From Emiliania huxleyi CCMP1516 (lineage: Eukaryota > Haptophyta > Isochrysidales > Noelaerhabdaceae): a stretch of DNA of 64,000 bases. The DNA is taken from positions 260,820 through 324,819 of the forward strand of contig NW_005196756.1 in the NCBI RefSeq assembly GCF_000372725.1, in the 5' to 3' direction. Positions 52,901-61,884 of this stretch are shown piece by piece. The notes under the pieces are model-generated. The model saw only the letters and a program-made list of their open reading frames with translations. It did no database searches and was not told the DNA's origin. Position 1 is the first letter of the stretch. Each line of letters begins with the position of its first letter. The translations under genes were made by a program, and so were the position numbers.

Positions 52901-53202
52901 TCGCGGAGGAGCGCGAGAAGCTCGCTCGCGTTGCAGCCGAATTTTGTCTTCGCAGCCAGGCCGCCGCACTCAAAGCAGTCGGCAATAGCATTCGCCTCCA
53001 CCAGCGCGTTCGGCAACGGCGGCAAAGCACGGGGCGAGCACGCGACGATCAGAATGTCGACGAGGCCGGTCGCAGCGGCGGACAAGGCGATGGCGGCGGC
53101 GACTGTAGCTGCGGCGGTAGCGGCTGCATCACGTGCGGGAACGCCCGCAAACTCTGTCGAGGTCTGCGGATCCGCGAGGCTGTTTGATAGACCAACCTCC
53201 AT
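49948..53202 (-). CDS. NLR-type protein: CHAT (caspase-like) - NB-ARC - LRR
   Basis: Single exon, 1084 residues from ATG 53202. Residues about 47-230: CHAT domain of the caspase-hemoglobinase clan, with the catalytic His in RVLHFIGHCDA (His112) and Cys in VCLNGCESEAM (Cys162), then GWRTVTADSAAKSFGVGLYQ. Residues about 275-560: NB-ARC ATPase with P-loop GTAGLGKST (316-324), Walker B LLILDDVW (399-406), RLLTTR (421-426) and GGLP. A winged-helix-like region (LAVLPEDTEMPLSVAAMLWG) follows. The last 370 residues are about 15 RI-type LRRs of 28 residues. NLRs oligomerise through the NB domain and activate the N-terminal effector. Protease activity and its substrate are inferred. Confidence 0.88.
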   Translation of the reverse strand: MEVGLSNSLADPQTSTEFAGVPARDAAATAAATVAAAIALSAAATGLVDILIVACSPRALPPLPNALVEANAIADCFECGGLAAKTKFGCNASELLALLREHEPRVLHFIGHCDASHSITRERTLGLVQPDGNVEQMLPATLVNIIGQTGRSRLELVCLNGCESEAMCVALAERYALPAIGWRTVTADSAAKSFGVGLYQHWLAGAGPSSASRARDSFNGARNAVMAISRRGRDAWALMDPRDCGYRALPDGRRPAGVPVLLQRQQVRGDLPAIPDHYTVRSADAALRERLIKDGLQSVSLVGGSRGGEVAAALAGTAGLGKSTLAAVLALDVRVQSAFHDGVFWLRFGQERRALDVLRELAGMLDVDISAVGQRHTAQKQQAAIVDAIKRWLDTRRCLLILDDVWAFEQAQPFTRLHAGRLLTTRVREVATRAGGRTQELDTLEPRQALRLLAACMQTDADLSTDADASELVRLSGGLPVVLEQWGAVCRDQSMGSFLEELRRARGQNAFVEVDAAGDYEYDTFFAGMEVQLLRLEATDARIARCCCRLAVLPEDTEMPLSVAAMLWGVDDVDAATNARKLEGQNLVKRTEAGGRTEASLSLLDLHLQYLRHRGRNAIAGWHAALLRGWMEGSVGGVLKPAGYWMGAGMLKHHLGGAGSVLLPESLTELDISGSRVGNEGAKALASALEGNEVLTVLDVRSNDIGDEGAKAIGEALRGNGVLKTLRLGGNNIGDEGAAAIADVLRVNGVLTKLNLDGHELDLPKLRGTDPVTSLDLADKDLGPASAVVIASLIAGNGVLTNLVLWENNIGDEGAKALAAALRVNEVLTNLVLWTNNIGDEGAAALAYALRVNRGVLTNLVLWTNNIGDEGAKALAAALRVNAVLTNLDLTGNSIRDEGATAIAEALHVNGVLTDLNLRDNNIRDAGAAAIAEALRGNAVLTTLNLARSNIGDEGAAAIAEALRGNEVLKNLDISYNEIGDEGAAAIAEALRGNGVLTTLDLSFNGGPEGAKALASALRDNEVLTNLDLCDTGIDDEGVKALAAAFRVNAVLKNIDLRYNILGDEGKGVIRDAVSGREGFKLEM

Positions 53203-53303
53203 GGACACGGCGCACAGAGCGGGAGGCGAACGCGGGATTTCTTTCTTTTTTCGTCGATTTTTTTCGGCGCCGGGTAAAGAATAAGAAAGTAAACGCAGCA
53301 ACT

Positions 53304-54460
53304 CTATGCTTCTAAATCAGTCTGAGGGCGCGACGATCCCCGCGGCAGATATAATCCCGTCGGCGTCTCGATTGGCGTAGTAACCGCTTCGAACGGCGAG
53401 TCCAACAGCGACGCGGCCGCCGCCGCCGCGCCGCCGCCGCCGCCGCCGCCACCCGCGAGATCGAGCGGAGAGTGCGATCTCGTATTAAGGTACGCGATGA
53501 GCACGCCCACCTCGAAGACCTGGCTCGCCACCACGGCCATCTGGATGAAGTACACGATCCACCACACGGCGCTGCCGATGGTGAGGAGGCGGTCAACGTC
53601 GTCCTCCTGCGCGCACAAGGGGTGGGCGGGTGGGTGGGTGGGCGGGAGGTAGGGCTGGCGCGGGAGAGTGGAAGGGCCCTGGTGAGGAGAGGGGCGGCGG
53701 GGGGCGCACGAATCTGGCGCAGCAAATTGCGAAGTCGAGAGCATCAAGGCTCGTTCCTTTGGGAACGAGCTCGTTGCACTTCCAGTCGTTGCTGCCTGGT
53801 GACGTCGGTGGTGGCGCAGGGCGTGGGTTCTTATATGAACTGAGGAGCCTACTACTGCGGCTATTGCTATTAAATCGCCTGGGTCATTCAACAGCCAAGC
53901 CTTCCAGATTTGGGTGTCGCGCGACGACGTTGAAGATGAGCACCGGGACAAGCGCCAACAGCACAATCGCCGGCATGACAAACAAACATGAACTGCTTGA
54001 GCAGCTTTGGCGACGCGAGGACCACGCCGATCAAGGCCACTGCGTACATTACGAGGCCGAGAATTACGAGGCCGAAGCCAACCCCCCACCCCGCCTCGTA
54101 GAGGGTGGCCATGTCCTCAAAGTCGCAATCCTTCTCGCTCCAGACGTTGCATGAGCAGGCCTGATCGCACACTGGATCTCGCTCACAGTACTCGTTAGCG
54201 TGGTCGACGATGGCATCGGTGACAAAGAGCCCGCCATTGGGAGCGTTGGGGAGCGGGGCAAAGCGGATGCTGAGCAGCGAGAGGACAAAGCACACGCCGA
54301 GGTACCACACGCCGAGGTACCACTGCAAGGGTGAGGGGAGCAGGGAGGGGCGGTTTGGGAGACGGCAGGCGTGGCAAAATATGATGGTGGCAAGCAATCA
54401 CACCATCAGCCCTTGCTTGATTCCGCAGCAGCAGCCGCAGCACCGGGGCTCGCCGCTCAT
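53304..54460 (-). CDS. Small multi-pass membrane protein, spliced, with one frame problem
   Basis: Exon 1 from ATG 54460 encodes MSGEPRCCGCCCGIKQGLM, a Cys-rich cytosolic N-terminus. A GT-AG intron (about 54402-54327) with a good pyrimidine tract removes an in-frame TGA. Exon 2 begins with a 15-nt tandem duplication (WYLGVWYLGV), a membrane span (CFVLSLLSIRFAP), a Cys-rich loop (CERDPVCDQACSCNVW) and a second span (GFGLVILGLVMYAVALIGVV). A one-base shift near 53980 leads to a third span (AIVLLALVPVLIFNVVA). A last exon from about 53608 (EDDVDRLLTIGSAVWWIVYF) has the fourth span and a Gly/Ala-rich tail, ending at 53304. Four-span topology resembles tetraspanin-like proteins; family not identified. 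Confidence 0.55.
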
Positions 54461-55152
54461 CGCTCCGGTGGAGCTTGAAAGGCGCCCCTCGACCGTGAAG
54501 GGACACCCTGGCATCTGTTGTGAGCTGGGCGGTGTTGTGATTGCCCATGAGACGTCAAATCCCAAAAAATAAAAGGGAGGCGTTGGCTAGGGTTGCGCAG
54601 CTATGAACAGGAGCGAGTTCGCGCTGCGCTAGGCTCAGACGGCGTGTTCGCGCTGCGCTGGGCGGTGTTGTGAGACGTCAAATCCAAAGAAAACAAAAGT
54701 CACTCACAGGAATCCCTAACCAAAAAAGCACGATTCTCAAGTTGGGCCCTCAATCCGTCGCCCATGGGGATGGATCGCCCGCCGATTTTTAGCAAATCGT
54801 TTTGTCGGGTATCCCGCTCAAAGCTCACAATGGCCTCGAACGCTTCGGCAAGAGGAGAAAGGCCCGCCGACTCTCGAACCTCTGGGCTGTACGGCGCGCG
54901 GCAGCCGTGCCACACCTTCTCCCCGGCCACACCGCTCCCCACGCACTGCACGCCCACACCCACACCGTCCACACCGTCCACCCTACGTACAGCTGTGTGA
55001 GCAGCTCCCGGCGGGACCTCGAGGGACCGCACGCGCGCCCGCGCGGCGCGGGGCCCAGCCCACAGCCACGATCGCTCACAAGAGAACGCACCCCAGAGTA
55101 CGAGAGACCCTTCCCCATGGCTGCCACGGCGCCAGCTGTCCTTGCGCGCGGG
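54461..55152. other. Intergenic; one unassigned minus-strand open frame
   Basis: 54700-54860 minus reads AEAFEAIVSFERDTRQNDLL then GLRAQLENRAFLVRDSCE, which could be a short exon, but no family was recognised. The direct repeat TTCGCGCTGCGCT occurs at 54617 and 54647. Confidence 0.35.
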
Positions 55153-57285
55153 CTAGGCCGCCTCCCGCGCCCTGGCCCTCGCAGCGGCACCTGACGCGCG
55201 CCTCGCCTTGGCTGCGGCGAGCGCCGCCTCTGCCGCCGCCGCCGCCACGGCCGCCTCTGCCGCCGCCGCCTCTGCCGCCGCTACTGCTGCCTCCTCCGCC
55301 TCCTCCTCCGCTGCGGCAGCCTCCTCCTCTGCCGCTGCCACGGCCGCAGCCTCCGCCCCAGCCTGCCGGCGCGCCTCCGCTGCAGCCTCCGCTGCCGCCT
55401 CCCCGCCCTCCTCCTCGCCCTCCTCCTCGCCCTCCTCCTCGCCCTCCTCCTCGGCCGCCTCCGCCGTCTCCTCGCCGCCCTCCTCCTCGCTCGCCTCGCC
55501 CGCCGCCTCTCCCAGCGCCTCCGCCAATCCCTCGACCGACGTCTCCGGCGTGATGCCGAACCGGATCCTGTCCTCGTGGAGCTCCGCGAGAAGCCGGAGC
55601 AACCCCTCCCTGTCCAACGGCGCGGGCGTTGCTGCCGCTGCCTCTGCCGGCGAATCGGACTCCTGCGACGGCCCAGCGCCGCCGCTCCCGCCGCCCTTCT
55701 TCTTCTTCTTCTTGCCCTTCTTGCCCTTGGCGCGCTTCTCCGCCTCGACCTCCGCCAGCAGCTCCTCGGCGTGCCGCGCCGCCTCCTTCTCTTCCGCCGC
55801 CCTCTGCGCCGCCCTCTCCGCCGCGCCCGCAGCCCACGCCGCCTCCTTCGCCGCCTTCTCGGCCGCCGCCTCGGCCGCCGCATGCTCCTTGAGGACGCGC
55901 ACGCACTCGGCGTGGCCCTTCGCCTTAGCGTACTGCAGCGCGGTCTTGCCCGCAGAGCGCAGCGTCGTATCTGCGCCCGCCCGCAGCAAGCGACGCACCA
56001 CAGCTGGGTGGCCGTAAAGCGCGGCAAACATCAGAGCGGTGCCGCCGTCCTTGTCCTGCAGGTCGATCTCTGCGCCGTGCCGGACCAGCGTGTCGACCAC
56101 CCGCTCGTGGCCTCTGTAGGCGGCCAGCATCAGCGCAGTGCTGCCGTTGCTGTTCTTCTGGTTGACCTCCGCGCCGTGCCGCAACGCCAGCTCGACCAGG
56201 TTCTCGCGGCCGTTCGAGGCGGCGAGGCTCAGCGCGGTGCCACCGTCGCTCTTCTGCAACGAGACGTCCGCACCGCGCCGCAGAAGCGCCTCGGCCAGCT
56301 CCGCGTGGCCATTGCCCATTGCGAGCATCATCAGCGTCATGCCGCTCACACGATTGCCGCCATCAAAGGTGTACTCGAACGTCGCGTCGACCCACCCGCC
56401 GCCGTCGAGCCACGCCAGCACCGGAAATCCGTCGCCTCGCTCAGCCGCTTCCACGATCTCCTCTGGCACCGCCCCGCCGCTCGGCTCGGCCTCCGCGCCG
56501 CCCTCGACGCTCGAAGCAGAGGCCGCAGCACTGGCACCCACCGCCGCTTCGCCTGCGGGTGCGCCGTTCGCCCCTGCGCCGTCCGCCTCGGCCGACGGCG
56601 CCTCGCGCCGGCCCGCCACCTCCCCGAGATACGTCCTGAAGGCCTCGACGCACTCGGTGTGGCCCTTCTCCTTGGCAATCTGCAGCGCCGTCTTGCCCGC
56701 CGCAGTGCGCAGCGTCATGTCCGCGCCCGCGCGCAGCAGGCGAAGCACGATGGCAGGGCGGCCGATGAAGGCGGCGCCCGTGAGCGCAGTGTGGCCGTCG
56801 CGGTCTTGAAGGTTGATCTCTGCGCCGTGCTGAATCAGCACGTCGGCCACCTGCTCGTGGCCCTCGAGGACGGCGCACATCAACGCGGTGCCGCCTTCGC
56901 GCTCCTGCAGATTGATCCCTGCGCCGTGCCGCAGCAGCATCTCGGCCACGCGCTCGTGGCCTTTGGCGGCGGCGAACATCAGCGCCGTACTGTCGTCGCT
57001 GTCTCGCGCGTCCGCCTTCGCGCCGCGCTTCAGCAGCAGTTCAACCAGCTCTTTGTGGCCGTGTTCGGCGGCGATCAGCAGGAGCGTACAGCCGCTCACG
57101 CCGCGACGCACGCACGTCGCGTCAACGCGTCCAGCCCCGGCGAGCCACGTCTGCACCACGCCGACCTTGCCGCTCTCCGCCGCCGCCTCGATCCTTTTCG
57201 GCAGCGAGAGCGGCGCAGCAGTAGCCGCCGTTGAAGCGTGCCCGCGCCGGGAGGCGGCCGAGCGAGCCTTCGTCCGGCCGGGCAT
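55153..57285 (-). CDS. Ankyrin-repeat protein with two ankyrin blocks and an Ala/Glu-rich helical tail
   Basis: Single exon, 710 residues, ATG 57285 (MPGRTKARSAASRRG). Block 1 (about residues 30-225) and block 2 (about 280-460) each contain five to six ankyrin repeats (GHKELVELLLKRGAKADARD, GYTALMFAA-type) and begin with a similar WLAGAGRVDATC / WLDGGGWVDATF motif, so the protein arose by internal duplication. Residues about 460-540 are a charged coiled coil (AAEAAAEKAAKEAAW) with a KKGKKKKKK basic tract; the rest is Ala/Glu-rich. Probably an intracellular scaffold; target unknown. Confidence 0.8.
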   Translation of the reverse strand: MPGRTKARSAASRRGHASTAATAAPLSLPKRIEAAAESGKVGVVQTWLAGAGRVDATCVRRGVSGCTLLLIAAEHGHKELVELLLKRGAKADARDSDDSTALMFAAAKGHERVAEMLLRHGAGINLQEREGGTALMCAVLEGHEQVADVLIQHGAEINLQDRDGHTALTGAAFIGRPAIVLRLLRAGADMTLRTAAGKTALQIAKEKGHTECVEAFRTYLGEVAGRREAPSAEADGAGANGAPAGEAAVGASAAASASSVEGGAEAEPSGGAVPEEIVEAAERGDGFPVLAWLDGGGWVDATFEYTFDGGNRVSGMTLMMLAMGNGHAELAEALLRRGADVSLQKSDGGTALSLAASNGRENLVELALRHGAEVNQKNSNGSTALMLAAYRGHERVVDTLVRHGAEIDLQDKDGGTALMFAALYGHPAVVRRLLRAGADTTLRSAGKTALQYAKAKGHAECVRVLKEHAAAEAAAEKAAKEAAWAAGAAERAAQRAAEEKEAARHAEELLAEVEAEKRAKGKKGKKKKKKGGGSGGAGPSQESDSPAEAAAATPAPLDREGLLRLLAELHEDRIRFGITPETSVEGLAEALGEAAGEASEEEGGEETAEAAEEEGEEEGEEEGEEEGGEAAAEAAAEARRQAGAEAAAVAAAEEEAAAAEEEAEEAAVAAAEAAAAEAAVAAAAAEAALAAAKARRASGAAARARAREAA

Positions 57286-57596
57286 GCAAACGGGCGGGGT
57301 TGCGGGTGCTGAGCGCCTCCTCTTCTCGGCCTCTTCTCGGCCTGCCTCCCGCGCTGGGCTTCGAAAAAAGAATTCGCGCGCCGCGCGGTTTCTTTTCGCA
57401 TGAGAACGCGTTTTTTTGTTTCTTTCTTCGTCTCATCGTCTGTCGAAGTTGTCTCCGTTTCTTACAAACAAGAAGCCGCACAAAAAACAAATGCAGTCCA
57501 ACACCACCAAGCGAGAGCGAGAGAGAAGAGGAGCGAGATCCTGGGGGGTTGGCTGCCACAAAGTAAACAGGACCAAAGCAGTCATCATGATTCATG

Positions 57597-59470
57597 TCAT
57601 CGCACCACCACCCTTGGCAGCACAAAGCCGCGCCAGATGTCCGCCAGCTCTGGAGCCGCTCCCTCGCGGCTGTCGAAGCGCTCCTCGTCCCAAGCGATCA
57701 GGTAGCCCAGCCGCATCACCTCGACCGCCCGCTTGCGAGCCGCTGTCGGGAAGAGCTCGTGCGACTGCGGCGACCACTCCGCCGCCTTGAGGATGAGCCT
57801 GCCCACCTCCACCGCCTCGGCCGCTGGCTGCAGGTTGGCCGGCCTGAGGGAGGGCAGAGGTGTGTCAAAGAGAGGATCCGGCGAGTCGGGGAGAGACCAT
57901 TGCAGTGCGCGCCTCAGTGCGAGTGCCTTGGCCTCGCCCGCCACGCGCACGCCGAAGCGGGCCGTCGAAGCGTTGGCGGAGACGACGACGCCGACCTTGC
58001 CGTTCATCGAGGGCCGCGAGACGAGAGAGCGGATCTCGACTGTGGAACCGACTGCCGCAGCGGTCGGATCCGACTCGCTCCACGAGCAGAGGACGCGCGC
58101 CCGCTCGAGGGCAGAAGGCGCGCCGGCGAGCGGGTCGGCGCCGCCGCGCAGCAGCGCCCGCGCCCGCTCGACGGTGAGCGCCTGCGGAAGAGGGGCAATG
58201 GGCGTGAGGACAACGCGATCACGCCTCCGGCCGCTAGTCTCGGGCACGCCTCGAGATGCTGGAGCGGCGTCCAGCCGCGGCTGGCGACCAGCCAGGCGGC
58301 GAGGTCGGCGTGGCCGCGGCGGTTTGCGGCCTCCTCGGGCGTGCCGAAGGGCGTAGCGGCGCGGGAGGCGCCGTAGGAGGAGAGGAGCTTGGCGACCTCG
58401 AGGTGGCCCTGGATGCATGCCATGATCAGCGGCGTGGCGCCTTGCTCATCGGCCTGGTCGATCGCCGCGCCAGCCTCGAGGAGCAGCCGAACGCACTCGG
58501 GATGGCCGTTCTGGCTCGCGACGTACAGCGGCGTGAAGCCTTCCGCGCGTGCATGAGCCACCGCCGCGCCAGCCTCGAGGAGCAGCTGGGCGCACTCGAC
58601 GTGGCCCTCCTGGCACGCCATGAACAGCGGCGTGACGCCATTCTGCGTGGCCTGGTTTATCGCTGCGCCGGCCTCGAGGAGCAGCCGGACGCACTCGAGC
58701 TGGCCCTGCTGGCTCGCGACGTACAGCGGCGTGAAGCCTTCAGCGTCTGCATGAGCCACCGACGCGCCAGCCTCGAGGAGCAGCTGGGCGCACTCGAGCT
58801 GGCCCTCCTGGCACGCCATGAACAGCGGCGTGGTGCCGTCGTTGCAGGCTTGGTTGGCCGCCGCGCCAGCGTCGCGCAGCAGCTGGGCGCACTCGAAATG
58901 CCCCTCCTGGCACGCAACGTACAGCGGCGTGGTGCCCTCATCATCGGCCTGATTGACCGCCGCGTTGGCCTCGACGAGCAGCCGCGCGATCTCGACGTGG
59001 CCCTTCTCGCTCGCGATGCACAGCGGCGTGAAGCCTCCAGCGTCTGCTTGGTTGACCGCGGCGCCAGCCTCGAGGAGCAGCCGAACGCAGCCGATCTCGC
59101 CAGCCAAGCTCGCAGCACTCAGCGGCGTGGTGCCATCGTTCATCGCTTGGTCGGTCGCTGCGCCAACCTCGAGGAGCAGCCGGGCGCACTCGAGGTGGCC
59201 CTTGTCGCTCGCGACGAGCAGCGCTGAAGCGCCGCCGCCATTCGTCGCCCCCACGCTCGCGCCGCCCTCGAGCAGCAGCCGCACCGCCTCGGCTTGCCCG
59301 TGACGAGCGGCCCAGGTGAGCAGCGTGTCCTGCTTCTCGGTGTCGTGCCGCGCGTCGAGCAGGGCCGCGAGCGACGTGCCGCGCGTCCCCTGCCCAGACA
59401 GGAAGCCGCGCAGCCAGGCCAGGTCGCCCCGAGCCAGGTCGGCGAGGTGGGTTGGGAGGGTGCCGCTCAT
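57597..59470 (-). CDS. Ankyrin-repeat protein, tandem paralogue 1
   Basis: Three exons: 59470-58250, 58181-57913 and 57843-57597, about 577 residues. ATG 59470 (MSGTLPTHLADLARGD). Exon 1 holds about eleven ankyrin repeats (GFTPLYVASQQGQLECVRLL). Both introns are GC-AG: the first turns an apparent frame break into GWTPLQHLE-ALTVERARALL, the second joins EAKALAL-R-PANLQPAAEAVE. The C-terminal region has an SRPSMNGKVGVVV...RFGVRV...LALRPANL module shared with the TPR protein, then EWSPQSHELFPTAARKRAVE and a DIWRGFVLPRVVVR end. Tandem copy at 59756-61154. Confidence 0.85.
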
Positions 59471-59499
59471 GCCGCCAGAAAGAAGAAAAACGAAACGCG

Positions 59500-59620
59500 G
59501 GGCCCGAAGAAAACCTTCTCCACACACACGAGGTGGTGGGGTAAGGGGGGGCAACCCTCGCGTCTCCACGTCTAACGACAGGAGCCCCACGGCAACTGCC
59601 GACTGCACTCCAAGTGCTCC
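59500..59620. repeat. Dispersed repeat shared with transportin intron 2
   Basis: CTCCACACACACGAGGTGGT, CAACCCTCGCGTCTCCAC and AGGAGCCCCACGGCA match 16588-16690, which lies within an intron of the transportin gene, at roughly 80 percent by eye. Confidence 0.75.
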
Positions 59621-59755
59621 AAGTGCTCGAGTTTTACAAACAAGAAGCCGCAAAAAACCAATGCAGTCCAACACCACCAAGCGAGAGCGGAAGCGGAGCG
59701 AGATCCTGGGGGGTTGGCTGCCACAAAGTAAAACAGGACCAAAGCAGTCATCATG

Positions 59756-61154
59756 TCATCGCACCACCACTCTTGGCAGCACAAAGCCGCGCCAGATGTC
59801 CGCCAGCTCCGGAGCCGCTCCCTCGCGGCTGTCGAAGCGCTCCTCGTCCCAGGCGATCAGGTAGCCCAGCCGCATCACCTCGACCGCCCGCTTGCGAGCC
59901 GCTGTCGGGAAGAGCTCGTGCGACTGCGGCGTCCACTCCGCCGCCTTGAGGATGAGCCTGCCCACCTCCACCGCCTCGGCCGCTGGCTCCAGGTTGGCCG
60001 GCCTGAGGGAGGGCAGAGGCGTGGGGTGTGTCCAAAGAGAGGATCCGGCGAGTCGGGGAGAGACCATTGCAGTGCGCGCCTCAGTGCGAGTGCCTTGGCC
60101 TCGCCCGCCACGCGCACGCCGAAGCGACCCGTCGAAGCGCTCGCGGAGACGACGACGCCGACCTTGCCGTTCATCGAGGGCCGCGAGACGAGAGAGCGGA
60201 TCGCGACGGTGGAGCCGACTCCCGCAGCGGTCGGATCCGACTCGCCCCACGAGCAGAGGACGCGCGCCCGCTCGAGGGCAGAAGGCGCGCCGGCGAGCGG
60301 GTCGGCGCCTCCGCGCAGCAGCGCCCGCGCCCGCTCGACGGTGAGCGCCTGCGGAAGAGGGACAATGGGCGTGAGGACAGCGCGCTCACGCCTTCGGCCG
60401 CTAGTCTCGGGCACGCCTCGAGATGCTGGAGCGGCGTCCAGCCGCGGCTGGCGACCAGCCAGGCGGCGAGGTCGGCGTGGCCTTGGCGGTTTGCGGCCTC
60501 CTCGGGCGTGCCGAAGGGCGTAGCGGCGCGGGAGGCGCCGTAGGAGGAGAGGAGCTTGGCGACCTCGAGGTGGCCGTCGAAGCATGCCATGATCAGCGGC
60601 GTGGCGCCTTGCTCATCGGCCTGGTCGACCGCTGCGCCAGCGTCGAGGAGCAGCTGGGCGCACTCGACGTGGCCCTCCTGGCACGCCATGAACAGCGGCG
60701 TGGTGCCTTCCTCTGTAGCTTGGTCGATCGCTGCGCCGGCCTCGAGGAGCAGCCGGACGCACTCGAGCTGGCCCTGCTGGCACGCGACGTACAGCGGCGT
60801 GAAGAGCGGCGTGAAGCCTTCAGCGCCTGCATGAGCCACCGCCGCGCCAGCCTCGAGGAGCAGCCGGGCGCACTCGATCTGGCCCTCCTGGCATGCAATA
60901 AACAGCGCGGAGCCGCCGCCGCCACTCGTCGCCCCGACGCTCGCGCCGCCCTCGAGCAGCAGCCGCACCGCCTCGGCCTGCCCGTGACGAGCGGCCCAGG
61001 TCAGCAGCGTGTCCTGCTTCTCGGTGTCGTGCCGCGCGTCGAGCTGGGCCGCGAGCGACGTGCCGCACGTCCGCCGCCCGGAGAGGAAGGCACGCAGCCA
61101 GGCCAGGTCGCCCCGAGCCAGTTCGGCGAGCTGGGTTCGGAGGGTGCCGCTCAT
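59756..61154 (-). CDS. Ankyrin-repeat protein, tandem paralogue 2 (fewer repeats)
   Basis: Three exons: 61154-60417, 60348-60080 and 60002-59756, about 416 residues. The start at ATG 61154 is chosen by homology to the neighbouring copy; ATG 61172 is an in-frame alternative. Exon 1 has about six ankyrin repeats against eleven in the paralogue, so about 480 nt of repeats differ. Exons 2 and 3 have the same lengths as in the paralogue (269 and 247 nt). Intron 2 is 77 nt here against 69 nt there; this 8-nt indel would break the frame if the segment were coding, which supports the intron. About 100 nt of the 3' flank is also duplicated. Confidence 0.85.
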
Positions 61155-61884
61155 GCTGGGTTGGAGGCTCATATGTGTAGCCAGTGGCCAGTGCGGTCTC
61201 GTGTGAAACTGCCGACTTCCACTCGAGTTTTAGAATCTAAACAAAACAACTCTGTCTCACAGCACACAGGCTCGACACAGGTGCGAACTGTGCATGTGCA
61301 TGCATGCTGCGATGGATGGGCGTGGCGGCATATTGACTGCGCCTCGTAGCCAAGAGAGTGCAGGCACTGCGTGACCAGACGAACAACGTCAGCGCGGCGG
61401 AAGCCGGAGGCGAGAGCTCCGCGGGCGAGCCGTTGCTCGACTCCAGCACGCGTGCTTTCTTTGCTGGCCGCCGGCGGCGCTGCTCGCCGGCAAGGCGCGC
61501 AATTCTTTTTTTGCGTCGGCCGAAGGTATTTGTACTCTCGTGAGGCTGTGGAAGCACGCCCAACCTGGCGGATTTGGGTACTTGCCCCGAGGGCAAGTGC
61601 GTCTGTTCACAGCTCACGAGAGTAGTTAGTATTAGGTTCGTTAGTGCTGCAATAACCTCCGAGAACCCATCGGGTCGCTCCTCATCGCAAACAAACCCTG
61701 TCAGCAGGCAGAGTCCTCCTACGTGTATCGCGCGTACGTACGTAAGCCTCCCTTGCGCCCCCCACCCAACAACCACCCAACCCCCACACATATTCACATT
61801 TAGCGGCCCGCCCGTACACTGTCACTGACCACTGTGCACTGTGATGTGAGGCTTCACTGTACCTTAAGGTACAATTAATAACAG
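61155..61884. other. Intergenic, no recognised gene
   Basis: Several short open frames but none with a recognisable domain. CTCGTGAGGCTGTGGAAGCA and a CATGCATGCTGC stretch are the only notable motifs. Confidence 0.5.

Noticed and set aside
52183-53187. 334-codon plus-strand open frame opposite the NLR
   Set aside because: Antisense to well-defined CHAT and NB-ARC motifs and without a domain of its own.
54398-54400. Second selenocysteine UGA in the small membrane-protein gene
   Set aside because: The in-frame TGA is removed by a good GT-AG intron with a pyrimidine tract, so no recoding is needed.
55576-57234. 552-codon plus-strand open frame opposite the ankyrin gene
   Set aside because: Arg/Leu/His-rich mirror of the ankyrin repeats, typical of antisense frames in GC-rich coding DNA.
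58240-58260. Frameshift in the ankyrin gene
   Set aside because: A 68-nt GC-AG intron restores the conserved protein, and the tandem paralogue has the same intron at the same place.
60003-60079. 8-nt frameshifting insertion in the second ankyrin paralogue
   Set aside because: It falls in an inferred intron; exon lengths match the first paralogue exactly.
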